This document shows positions 56,982 to 64,000 of a stretch of DNA of 64,000 bases, piece after piece (the first letter of the stretch is position 1; each line of letters begins with the position of its first letter). The notes beneath the pieces are model-generated. The model was not told the origin of the DNA. It saw nothing but the letters and a program-made list of their open reading frames with translations, and did no database searches. This DNA is from CBDATA01 sp965215615. GTDB taxonomy: Bacteria > Acidobacteriota > Vicinamibacteria > Marinacidobacterales > Marinacidobacteraceae. The translations under genes and the position numbers were made by a program. Where the stretch lies: NCBI GenBank assembly GCA_965215615.1, contig OZ244068.1, forward strand, positions 496,001 through 560,000, given 5' to 3'.

Positions 56982-59900
56982 TCACGAGATTCGGGTCGCC
57001 CCGCGATCGAGGAGTAGGGCGGCGGTCTCGGTGGAGTTGTTCCATGCCGCCTCGTGGAGAGGTGTTGTGCCGTTTTCGGCGCGTGCTTCGATATCGGCTC
57101 CACGGTCGAGTAGCAGGGCGGCCGTCTCGGTGGAGTTATTCCATGCCGCCCCGTGGAGGGGGGTGAAGCCGTTTTCGGCGCGTGCTTCGATATCGGCTCC
57201 ACGGTCGAGTAGCAGGGCGGCCGTCTCGGTGGAGTTGTTCCATGCCGCCTCGTGGAGAGGTGTTGTGCCGTTTTCGGCGCGTGCTTCGATATCGGCTCCA
57301 CGGTCGAGTAGCAGGGCGGCCGTCTCGGTGGAGTTACTAAACGTGGCCCAGTGGAGAGGCGTGCCGCCGTTTTCGGCGCGTGCTTCGATATCGGCTCCGC
57401 GGTCGAGGAGCAGAGCGGCCGTCTCGGTGGAGTTCTTCAACGCCGCCGGATGGAGAGGTGTGCCGCCGTTTTCGGCGCGTGCTTCGATATCGGCTCCACG
57501 GTCGAGTAGCAGGGCGGCCGTCTCGGTGGAGTTCTTCAACGCCGCCGGATGGAGAGGTGTGTCGCCGTTTTCGGTGCGTGCTTCGATATCGGCTCCGCGG
57601 TCGAGGAGCAGAGCGGCCGTTTCGGTGGAGTTGTTCCATGCCGCCTCGTGGAGAGGTGTTGTGCCGTTTTCGGTGCGTGCTTCGATATCGGCTCCGCGGT
57701 CGAGTAGCAGGGCGGCCGTCTCGATGGAGTTCTTCACCGCGGCCCAGTGGAGAGGTGTGCCGCCGTTTTCGGCGCGTGCTTCGATATCGGCTCCGCGGTC
57801 GAGTAGCAGGGCGGCCGTCTCGGTGGAGTTGTTCCATGCCGCCTCGTGGAGAGGTGTTGTGCCGTTTTCGGTGCGTGCTTCGATATCGGCTCCGCGGTCG
57901 AGGAGCAGGGCGGCCGTCTCGGTGGAGTTACTAAACGTGGCCCAGTGGAGAGGCGTGCCGCCGTTTTCGGCGCGTGCTTCGATATCGGCTCCACGGTCGA
58001 GTAGCAGGGCGGCCGTCTCGGTGGAGTTCTTCAACGCCGCCGGATGGAGAGGTGTGTCGCCGTTTTCGGTGCGTGCTTCGATATCGGCTCCGCGGTCGAG
58101 GAGCAGGGCGGCCGTTTCGGTGGAGTTGTTCCATGCCGCCTCGTGGAGAGGTGTTGTGCCGTTTTCGGTGCGTGCTTCGATATCGGCTCCGCGGTCGAGG
58201 AGCAGGGCGGCCGTCTCGGTGGAGTTGTTCCGTGCCGCATCGTGGAGGGGTGTGCCGCCGTTTTTGTCGCGTGCTTCGATATCGGCTCCGCGGTCGAGGA
58301 GCAGGGCGGCCGTCTCGGTGGAGTTGTCCTGTGCCGCCCTGTGGAGAGGTGTGTCGCCGTTTTCGGCGCGTGCGTTGATATCGGCTCCACGGTCGAGTAG
58401 CAGGGCGGCCGTCTCGGTGGAGTTCTTCAACGCCGCCGGATGGAGAGGTGTGTCGCCGTTTTCGGTGCGTGCTTCGATATCGGCTCCGCGGTCGAGGAGC
58501 AGAGCGGCCGTTTCGGTGGAGTTGTTCCATGCCGCCTCGTGGAGAGGTGTTGTGCCGTTTTCGGTGCGTGCTTCGATATCGGCTCCGCGGTCGAGGAGCA
58601 GAGCGGCCGTTTCGGTGGAGTTCTTCAACGCCGCCGGATGGAGAGGTGTTGTGCCGTTTTCGGTGCGTGCTTCGATATCGGCTCCGCGGTCGAGGAGCAG
58701 GGCGGCCGTCTCGGTGGAGTTCTTCCATGCTGCCCCGTGGAGGGGCGTGTCGCCGTTTTCGGTGCGTGCTTCGATGTCGGCTCCTCGGTCGAGGAGCAGG
58801 GCGGCCGTCTCGGTGGAGTTCTTCCGTGCCGCATCGTGGAGGGGTGTGCCGCCGTTTTTGTCGCGTGCTTCGATATCGGCTCCACGGTCGAGGAGCAGGG
58901 CTGCCGTCTCGGTGGAGTTCTTCCATGCCGCATCGTGGAGGGGTGTGCCGCCGTTTTTGTCGCGTGCTTCGATATCGGCTCCGCGGTCGAGTAGCAGGGC
59001 GGCCGTCTCGGTGGAGTTGTTCGATGCCGCATCGTGGAGAAGTGTGTCGCCGTACTTGTCGCGTGCTTCGATATCGGCTCCTCGATCGAGGAGTAGGGCG
59101 GCCGTCTCGGTGGAGTTCTTCCATGCTGCCCCGTGGAGGGGCGTTATGCCGTTTTTGTCGCTAGCGTCGATATCGGCTCCACGGTCGAGGAGGAGGGCGG
59201 CCGTCTCGGTGGAGTTGTTCACCGCGGCCCAGTGGAGAGGCGTGCGGCCGTTTTCGTTGCGTGCTTCGATGTCGGCTCCGCGATCCAGGAGGAGAGCGGC
59301 CGTCTCGGTGGAGTTGTTCGATGCCGCATCGTGGAGGGGTGTGTCGCCGTACTTGTCGCGTGCTTCGATATCGGCTCCACGGTCGAGGAGCAGGGCGGCC
59401 GTTTCGGTGGAGTTGTTCCGCGCGGCCGAGTGGAGAGGTGTTGTGCCGTTTTCGGTGCGTGCTTCGATATCGGCTCCTCGGTCGAGGAGCAGGGCGGCGG
59501 TCTCGGTGGAGTTGTTCCGCGCGGCCGAGTGGAGAGGTGTTGTGCCGTTTTCGGTGCGTGCTTCGATGTCGGCTCCGCGGTCGAGGAGTAGGGCGGCCGT
59601 CTCGGTGGAGTTCTTCCATGCTGCCCCGTGGAGGGGCGTTATGCCGTATTTGTCGCTAGCGTCGATATCGGCTCCACGGTCGAGGAGGAGGGCGGCCGTC
59701 TCGGTGGAGTTGTTCACCGCGGCCCAGTGGAGAGGCGTGCGGCCGTTTTCGTTGCGTGCTTCGATGTCGGCTCCACGGTCGAGGAGCAGGGCTGCCGTTT
59801 CGGTGGAGTTCTTCCATGCTGCCCCGTGGAGGGGGGTGAAGCCGTTTTCGTTGCGTGCTTCGATATCGGCTCCTCGGTCGAGGAGCAGGGCGGCCGTTTC

Positions 59901-60335
59901 GGTGGAGTTGTTCCGTGCCGCATCGTGGAGAGGTGTGCCGCCGTTTTTGTCGCGTGCTTCGATATCGGCTCCACGGTCGAGGAGGAGGGCGGCCGTCTCG
60001 GTGGAGTTGTTCACCGCGGCCCAGTGGAGAGGCGTGCGGCCGTTTTCGTTGCGTGCTTCGATGTCGGCTCCACGGTCGAGGAGCAGGGCTGCCGTTTCGG
60101 TGGAGTTCTTCCATGCTGCCCCGTGGAGGGGGGTGAAGCCGTTTTCGTTGCGTGCTTCGATATCGGCTCCTCGGTCGAGGAGCAGGGCGGCCGTTTCGGT
60201 GGAGTTGTTCGATGCCGCATCGTGGAGGGGTGTGCCGCCGTACTTGTCGCGTGCTTCGATGTCGGCTCCGCGGTCGAGGAGGAGGGCGGCCGTTTCCGTA
60301 TCGTTCTCCCGCGCCGCCTGGTGGAGGCGCTCGTT
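56982..60335 (-). repeat. Second ankyrin-coding array, 99-bp unit, about 34 copies
   Basis: Same 99-base unit as the kinase array. A 252-base block is perfectly duplicated with a 297-base shift (59662-59913 equals 59959-60210). The frame is never broken over 3.3 kb despite intense repeat shuffling, which favours continued selection or very recent expansion. Both strands and several frames are open through the array because the unit length is a multiple of three. Confidence 0.9.
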
Positions 60336-60380
60336 GAGCAGAACCTCCCCCGGGTGAGCCGGATCTTCGAATCGGGTCAT
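56982..60380 (-). CDS. Chimeric protein: HigA leader fused to about 34 ankyrin repeats
   Basis: A 1132-residue protein starting with 14 codons of HigA (MTRFEDPAHPGEVL) and passing directly into LNERLHQAARENDTETAALL, the linker and first repeat of the kinase-ankyrin protein, followed by 33 full repeats and a partial one ending GATRIS. There is no kinase domain, helix-turn-helix, signal or transmembrane segment. Expression would use the higA start, promoter and ribosome-binding context. Repeat units match those of the kinase array in sequence and module types, so both arrays share an ancestor. It may be a functional stand-alone ankyrin decoy or simply a rearrangement product that kept its frame. 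Confidence 0.8.
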   Translation of the reverse strand: MTRFEDPAHPGEVLLNERLHQAARENDTETAALLLDRGADIEARDKYGGTPLHDAASNNSTETAALLLDRGADIEARNENGFTPLHGAAWKNSTETAALLLDRGADIEARNENGRTPLHWAAVNNSTETAALLLDRGADIEARDKNGGTPLHDAARNNSTETAALLLDRGADIEARNENGFTPLHGAAWKNSTETAALLLDRGADIEARNENGRTPLHWAAVNNSTETAALLLDRGADIDASDKYGITPLHGAAWKNSTETAALLLDRGADIEARTENGTTPLHSAARNNSTETAALLLDRGADIEARTENGTTPLHSAARNNSTETAALLLDRGADIEARDKYGDTPLHDAASNNSTETAALLLDRGADIEARNENGRTPLHWAAVNNSTETAALLLDRGADIDASDKNGITPLHGAAWKNSTETAALLLDRGADIEARDKYGDTLLHDAASNNSTETAALLLDRGADIEARDKNGGTPLHDAAWKNSTETAALLLDRGADIEARDKNGGTPLHDAARKNSTETAALLLDRGADIEARTENGDTPLHGAAWKNSTETAALLLDRGADIEARTENGTTPLHPAALKNSTETAALLLDRGADIEARTENGTTPLHEAAWNNSTETAALLLDRGADIEARTENGDTPLHPAALKNSTETAALLLDRGADINARAENGDTPLHRAAQDNSTETAALLLDRGADIEARDKNGGTPLHDAARNNSTETAALLLDRGADIEARTENGTTPLHEAAWNNSTETAALLLDRGADIEARTENGDTPLHPAALKNSTETAALLLDRGADIEARAENGGTPLHWATFSNSTETAALLLDRGADIEARTENGTTPLHEAAWNNSTETAALLLDRGADIEARAENGGTPLHWAAVKNSIETAALLLDRGADIEARTENGTTPLHEAAWNNSTETAALLLDRGADIEARTENGDTPLHPAALKNSTETAALLLDRGADIEARAENGGTPLHPAALKNSTETAALLLDRGADIEARAENGGTPLHWATFSNSTETAALLLDRGADIEARAENGTTPLHEAAWNNSTETAALLLDRGADIEARAENGFTPLHGAAWNNSTETAALLLDRGADIEARAENGTTPLHEAAWNNSTETAALLLDRGATRIS

Positions 60381-60519
60381 TTTCGGTTTCCTACGTGGTA
60401 GTCCACGATTTCCACGTCAGCCGGCCCGAGATGCGCCACTGGTCGTTGATGCGGATCGAGTACTGGCCGGCGAGCGCTTCCAGCCGATTGCCAGGCGGAG
60501 ATAGGGGGGTCATCCAGCA
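60377..60519 (-). pseudogene. higB: higB toxin fragment, copy B
   Basis: A second copy of the higB 3' region, slightly longer upstream (PLSPPGNRLEALAGQYSIRI then NDQWRI) but with a 19-base deletion relative to copy A after QWRI, which shifts the frame to SGRLTWKSWTTT. It is followed by the HigA start that leads the ankyrin chimera. The N-terminal half is missing here too. Confidence 0.8.
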
Positions 60520-60615
60520 CGGAGGCTGCATGCATCGCCGAAAAGAGCGAGTAGCGAAAGCGTATCACGGCTTGATACGCCCCCCTTGGGGATCCTGAGC
60601 TTGCCCGCGCCTGCG

Positions 60616-60888
60616 TCAGGCGACGACGAGGCGAGCCTCCCGCCGTAGCTGCTGCGCGAGGCTCTTGCGAACTTCGCCCTCGCCGACCGGTGGCCAACCT
60701 GCGACGATCGCATGCCTGGGCGGCGGGACATCGGGTCTGGCATCGAGCCGCCACGTGCCGGCCTGACTGTTCCTGACGGCCGGAACCTCGCAATCTCCAC
60801 GCGCCCGAACGAGATGCCCCGTCGCCCCGGCCGCTGTCTTCTGTCCGAGGTCCCACACGGCCTGCTCGGCGAGTGCTTCTGTTCGCAT
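60616..60888 (-). CDS. Small hypothetical protein
   Basis: A 90-residue protein with a good ribosome-binding site (GGGGAGG, about eight bases before the ATG at 60888). The sequence (MRTEALAEQAVWDLGQKTAA, GATGHLVRARGDCEVPAVRN) shows no motif I can name; the C-terminal helix is basic (VRKSLAQQLRREARL). It lies within the cargo between the broken higB copy and the TIGR04255-like pair, so it is accessory. Confidence 0.55.
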   Translation of the reverse strand: MRTEALAEQAVWDLGQKTAAGATGHLVRARGDCEVPAVRNSQAGTWRLDARPDVPPPRHAIVAGWPPVGEGEVRKSLAQQLRREARLVVA

Positions 60889-61346
60889 GATCGAGACCTC
60901 CCCAGAGTCCTGCCCTTTCTTTGGAGGCAGGAACTGACGGAAGTCGATCCGTCCAGTCGAGGCCGTAAACGCACGCTCGTCGAAAATGAATCGAGACAGA
61001 CGTTTCCGTGTCGCTGATCGGACCGTCCTCGTAAGGACCGGAGGCTGGCGCTGTCGGCGGTGGTTCGTTACTGGAGCTGCGCGGACGGGTAGAGGCGCGC
61101 CAAGAGGTAACGAACCGTTTCAGGAAGTCCATCGGTGTATTCGGCCTTTCCGTATAGAGGATCGCGTCCGAACAACGCTGCGAAGCCGATCAGGTCCGAG
61201 TTGTCAATCGTCAGGCTTACCAGGCTGTGGAAAAACTAACGCGGCATTCGACGAGCGATGCATCCCGTCTGAACGCTCGCCTAGAGGCTCGCTCTTCGTT
61301 GCGTTTCGGTCGAAATAGCGCTGCTATGGCTCCCTCACGCGCCTTG
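60889..61346. other. Accessory spacer with a gene-tail remnant
   Basis: No intact gene. The minus strand contains one coherent coding remnant at 61068-61235; the remainder shows no ribosome-binding site or family-like frame. Frames on the plus strand here (for example 60986-61318) are arginine- and serine-rich and not accepted. Confidence 0.45.
61068..61235 (-). pseudogene. C-terminal gene remnant
   Basis: Reads FHSLVSLTIDNSDLIGFAAL then FGRDPLYGKAEYTDGLPETV and RYLLARLYPSAQLQ before a stop at 61068-61070. A TAG stop lies three codons upstream (61236-61238), and there is no start codon, so it is the tail of a lost gene. The composition is protein-like but I do not recognise the family. Confidence 0.45.
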
Positions 61347-61721
61347 TCAGACGGGCGCTTCACCCGTCTCGGTGCTCACGCCAGTTTCTCCACAGCCTGC
61401 TACAACCCTCTCCGGGCTCTCGTCCCAGTCCAATCCGATCTCGTTCTCTGACTCGACGATCACGAAGGGGAGCGGCAATACGGCCGGAAGGGAAGCCAGG
61501 AAAGTAAACGCTCTGCCGAAAGTATGGAGCGAAAGGCTTGTCCCATCCCGATCCGCGGCCCGCACAGCCTCAAAAAGGCGAATAGAGATGTTGCTCTTCC
61601 GGTCCACGCCTGGTGGCGCGGCGGCATCCTTCAACTCCTCCCGCAGATCCTCCGCCTCTGTTCCAAGAGATCGGTCCACAAACGTCTGGTCGATCCACGG
61701 TTGGACAGCAGCAAAGGTCAC
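61347..61721 (-). CDS. Partner protein of the TIGR04255-like gene
   Basis: A 124-residue acidic protein translated from an ATG that overlaps the upstream stop (ATGA). Its C-terminal part has a strand-turn-strand SLPAVLPLPFVIVESENEIG then LDWDESPERVV. This sort of protein is a frequent neighbour of TIGR04255 genes. The end (TGVSTETGEAPV) looks ragged, so the native C-terminus may be lost. Function unknown. Confidence 0.55.
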   Translation of the reverse strand: MTFAAVQPWIDQTFVDRSLGTEAEDLREELKDAAAPPGVDRKSNISIRLFEAVRAADRDGTSLSLHTFGRAFTFLASLPAVLPLPFVIVESENEIGLDWDESPERVVAGCGETGVSTETGEAPV

Positions 61722-62461
61722 GCGTAGAAGCTCACGGTTTCTTCGGTGAGCAGGGAGAAGAACGTTTCGTTCTTCAACATGCGGAGGGGGGCTAGGATTT
61801 CCCGTAGCGAGGGAGAATCCACAGGGAATTCGCCTGCGCGAAACACATCTACGTCAACCGTAATCATGACGGCTTTCTCTGGCTCCTGCGGCTTGAGCTG
61901 CTGGATGATGACCGTTGTCGCCTGTCTTTTTTCATCGTGTCCAACGATGCGCGAGAGAAATTGACTGACCTGGGCAGGCGCTCCCTCGGGAAGGCTCGGC
62001 GGGGAAGTGAGATATTTCGCGAACGCGTCGCCTCTTTTGAGCGGAAGCTCCAGTCGGTTGACATAGCGCAGAGCGACGCGCGACACGGCTTCGGGCGCAG
62101 CGCGCTCGACCAGTCTTTTCCACAGCGCAAGCGCCTTGGCCAGGAGCTCGTCTCCCCCCATGTAGGTGGTCATGTTGTTCAGAGTGAAGCCATCGGGGCG
62201 GAGCTGAACGCAGATCCCCTGATCCGCGGTGGCCAAGCGGATGCCTCCGAACGCTGAAGTCTCGACATGAGGAGATACGAGCCTGCCGTCCCTGGCCTCG
62301 ATCTTCGCCTCAAAATTCTGTAGCTCCTCGGTGGTCGGGAACTCGTCCTTCAGTTCGTCGGCCAGACCGAGGAACACCGCCGGGCCGCCGGGGATCGCTG
62401 CTCGCAGGTCCACAAGGGCCTCGGCGATGGGAGGGCGGGCGAGAGCTCTCGGCTGCGCCAT
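61718..62461 (-). CDS. TIGR04255-family protein
   Basis: A 247-residue protein with the TIGR04255 pattern: ARPPIAEALVDLRAAIPGGP at the start, LRPDGFTLNNMTTYMGGDEL in the centre, VALRYVNRLELPL, then an acidic end. The family is scattered through bacterial accessory genomes and its role is unknown. GC is lower than in flanking native genes. It starts about 50 bases after the truncated kinase fragment, so it was inserted into the remains of the duplicated kinase copy together with its partner gene. Confidence 0.75.
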   Translation of the reverse strand: MAQPRALARPPIAEALVDLRAAIPGGPAVFLGLADELKDEFPTTEELQNFEAKIEARDGRLVSPHVETSAFGGIRLATADQGICVQLRPDGFTLNNMTTYMGGDELLAKALALWKRLVERAAPEAVSRVALRYVNRLELPLKRGDAFAKYLTSPPSLPEGAPAQVSQFLSRIVGHDEKRQATTVIIQQLKPQEPEKAVMITVDVDVFRAGEFPVDSPSLREILAPLRMLKNETFFSLLTEETVSFYA

Positions 62462-62511
62462 GCAACTTCTGCTCGTAGCCTAGCGGACGCGCTCGATGCC
62501 TCCCGCGGAGA

Positions 62512-62557
62512 TGGACGTGCTCCAGGGCATCGAGCAGGTGGTCGAGCCAGGCGTGGC
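62512..62557 (-). pseudogene. Fragment of the kinase gene
   Basis: About 46 bases match the kinase codons 143-156 (AWLDRLLDALEHVH; here AWLDHLLDALEHVH) and lie directly after the vWA stop, where the kinase start should be. The first 140 kinase codons are deleted and the reading frame from the TGATG start is wrong, so no kinase is made. This is the relic of the kinase copy that accompanied the intact vWA gene. Confidence 0.8.
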
Positions 62558-62559
62558 CA

Positions 62560-63471
62560 TCAGGACTGGAAGACGGCGAGCAGGATGGTGACCGAGAGGG
62601 AGGCGTTGCGGTCGGCCTCGACGAAGGTTCCGCGGCCGGAGCGGGTGATCTGGCGCATGAAATCCGGGGTGTTTCGTAGCGGGGTTCCGGTCTCGACATA
62701 GACCGAGGAGACGGTGTGGCGGGCACCGGGACGGCCGGCGAAGGCGGCGGCATCCGCGATCGCCTGGCCCTGCTGGTCGGCGTAGGCGGGGTTGTCGGAG
62801 ATCAGCACGATGGAGCGGCGCTCCGAAGTCGGCCGCCACGGGGAGCGGGTGGCTTCCCGAAGCGCTCTCGCGTATTCCTCGGGATGGGTGCCGTTGCAGT
62901 ACGAGCCCCCGGGAACCATGGAGCGGGCGAACGAGGTCAGCCCCACGACCGTGGCCCGGTTGACCGGCTGGAGCGGTGCGATGCGGATGGCGGTCAGCGG
63001 GTCGCACCGATCCTTGAAGTCGATGATCCCGACCGCCGCGTCCTCGGTGAGCTCCGCGAGCAGTTCGGCGAGCCCGGCGATCTCCTCCCGGAGGCCCGCC
63101 ACTTCGTTCGTCATGCTGCCGGTCGTGTCCAGCGCGATGACCAGATCGAGCGGCGGCAATTTGGTCACTGTCGAGGTCGCGTTTTCGAGCGCTTCGGCGA
63201 GTTCGGCGGCGCGGCTTTCGGCGGAGTCGCGCTCTTCCTCCAGCGCCTCGATGCGCTGTTCCAAGGCATCCCGCTCCGCGTCCGAAAGCCCGGAGGAGGG
63301 TTCGAGAACGGGCTCGGGGTCCGGAGTCACCGGGGCCGGAGGGACTTCGCCGGTGTTCGGGAAGTAGGGGAGCAGGACGAACGCCACGATGATGAACGCC
63401 CCGAGCGCCGACGCGAAAAGGTCGATCGCGGAGACGCTGAAGATGTCCGCCTCGCGGCGCGTCGGCCTCAT
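62560..63471 (-). CDS. Membrane-anchored vWA-domain protein
   Basis: A 303-residue protein with one N-terminal transmembrane helix of MotB/ExbD-like style (IDLFASALGAFIIVAFVLLP), a proline-rich and coiled-coil linker (ERDALEQRIEALEEERDSAE), then a von Willebrand A domain with an intact MIDAS start (VIALDTTGSMTNEVAGL) and later acidic DFKDRCDP and LISDNPAY. It overlaps the FHA gene (ATGA) and once led into a kinase gene (TGATG, now truncated). A role as the ligand-binding arm of a kinase signalling complex is inferred. Confidence 0.82.
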   Translation of the reverse strand: MRPTRREADIFSVSAIDLFASALGAFIIVAFVLLPYFPNTGEVPPAPVTPDPEPVLEPSSGLSDAERDALEQRIEALEEERDSAESRAAELAEALENATSTVTKLPPLDLVIALDTTGSMTNEVAGLREEIAGLAELLAELTEDAAVGIIDFKDRCDPLTAIRIAPLQPVNRATVVGLTSFARSMVPGGSYCNGTHPEEYARALREATRSPWRPTSERRSIVLISDNPAYADQQGQAIADAAAFAGRPGARHTVSSVYVETGTPLRNTPDFMRQITRSGRGTFVEADRNASLSVTILLAVFQS

Positions 63472-64000
63472 GCTTCTTCCGCCCGGCTCACCTTGAGACG
63501 GAGGGCGAGGTCGCCGATCTGGATGGCGGCCCCGTCCGCTACCGGCGTTTCCTTGTCGGCGACGAGCTGCTGGCCGTCCACGACTGTTTTGTTGGTCGAG
63601 TGGAGGTCGGTGATCCGGAGGCCGTCTTCCCGCGCCGTCAGCCGGAAATGCTGACGCGAAGCCTGCGGGTGGTCGAGCAGCGCGCCGGCGATCTCCGGGT
63701 TCCGGCCCACCACGACCCCCTCCGGCGCGCCGAGCTGCTCGGCGGTGATCTTCAGCGCGAAGGAACGCCCGTTCGCGTCCTCGCCGTCGAGCAGGCAGGA
63801 GAACCCGGCGGGTCGGATGGCTCCCTCAAGCTCCTTCTTCGATTCCGCCAGTTCTTTCTGTCGCCGGGCGAGCCTGCGCCGCAACAGCACCAGTGCGACG
63901 AGGGCGAGCACCGCCAACCCGATGAGCGCGGCCGCGAGCCACCGGCTCCTTTGCTGTTCCTGCTCCATCTGGGCGGTTCTGGTCGCGAGCTCTTCCTCGG
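63468..64000 (-). CDS. FHA-domain membrane protein (start beyond window)
   Basis: A protein with a single membrane helix (LAAALIGLAVLALVALVLLR), a short coiled coil (RQKELAESKKELEGAI), and a C-terminal forkhead-associated domain. The phosphothreonine-binding pattern is VVVGRNPEIAG, SRQHFRL, and TDLHSTNKTVVDG. The frame is open past the ATG at 63968 to the window end (EEELATRTAQ), so the real start is probably outside. FHA domains bind phosphothreonine made by Hanks-type kinases, matching the kinase gene that originally stood downstream of the vWA gene. Its stop overlaps the vWA start. Confidence 0.82.
   Translation of the reverse strand, partial: EEELATRTAQMEQEQQRSRWLAAALIGLAVLALVALVLLRRRLARRQKELAESKKELEGAIRPAGFSCLLDGEDANGRSFALKITAEQLGAPEGVVVGRNPEIAGALLDHPQASRQHFRLTAREDGLRITDLHSTNKTVVDGQQLVADKETPVADGAAIQIGDLALRLKVSRAEEA

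Noticed and set aside
53359..60335. Regular 99-base repeats that could be mistaken for a CRISPR array or minisatellite
   Set aside because: There is no repeat-spacer alternation. Units are coding, in frame, and translate to ankyrin repeats.
56887..60357. 1156-codon open frame on the plus strand antisense to the second ankyrin array
   Set aside because: Same cause as above. Ankyrin sequence on the minus strand is unmistakable, so the antisense frame is not a gene.
1..64000. tRNA, rRNA or integrase genes marking a genomic island
   Set aside because: Reading of the intergenic stretches showed none that I could support; most intergenic gaps are too short.

Overview
The window is high-GC DNA from a Gram-negative bacterium, most likely an Acidobacteriota member or a close relative. 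The clues are a secreted protein with the VWFA-related Acidobacterial domain, a GWxTD-domain protein, a DUF5916 outer-membrane-type protein, an Oar-like TonB-dependent receptor and a DUF5107/TPR protein. These lineage-typical genes alternate with defence and mobile cargo of lower or mixed GC. I see no rRNA, tRNA or CRISPR array.

Layout. 1-5.5 kb is housekeeping: RNase D (cut by the window edge), a dicarboxylate/amino-acid symporter, a TlpA / cytochrome c / CcdA cluster, a DUF309 protein and an M23 peptidase. 5.9-9.4 kb is a Zorya type II-like system (ZorA, ZorB, HNH protein) with an 18-C homopolymer upstream. 9.9-14.1 kb is secA and guaB. 14.1-15.8 kb is a methyltransferase plus HNH endonuclease wedged between guaB and a lipoprotein gene. 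15.8-22.8 kb holds envelope proteins and a gamma-glutamyltransferase. 22.9-31.9 kb is a type I restriction-modification operon (an XRE-HsdM fusion, HsdS, HsdR, a YgjP-like peptidase) with a TIR / SLOG / ThsB-like TIR cassette between hsdS and hsdR. 31.9-38.0 kb is GWxTD, a TonB receptor, a CBM9-like protein and DUF1232. 38.1-43.0 kb is an AAA-DUF4143 protein, a STAND-like ATPase with a possible C-terminal nuclease, and VapBC.

43.0-52.4 kb is a TPR protein, a small three-gene operon on the minus strand, and a four-gene module with two BREX-type (DUF2791) ATPase-like proteins and a SNF2 helicase. A 59-bp imperfect-palindrome repeat flanks the four-gene module, and the 3' end of the TPR gene is duplicated on its far side. 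52.4-64 kb is dominated by an FHA / vWA / kinase-ankyrin signalling operon that appears to have been duplicated and broken. One intact Ser/Thr kinase carries about 22 ankyrin repeats. A second array of about 34 repeats has lost its kinase and is fused to the first codons of a HigA antitoxin. Fragments of higB, the vWA gene and the kinase mark the junctions.

The strongest candidates for undescribed biology are the TIR-SLOG-TIR cassette, the dual BREX-ATPase/SNF2 module, the AAA-DUF4143 plus STAND-nuclease pair, and the mosaic, recently duplicating ankyrin arrays. All functional assignments rest on motif reading without database searches.
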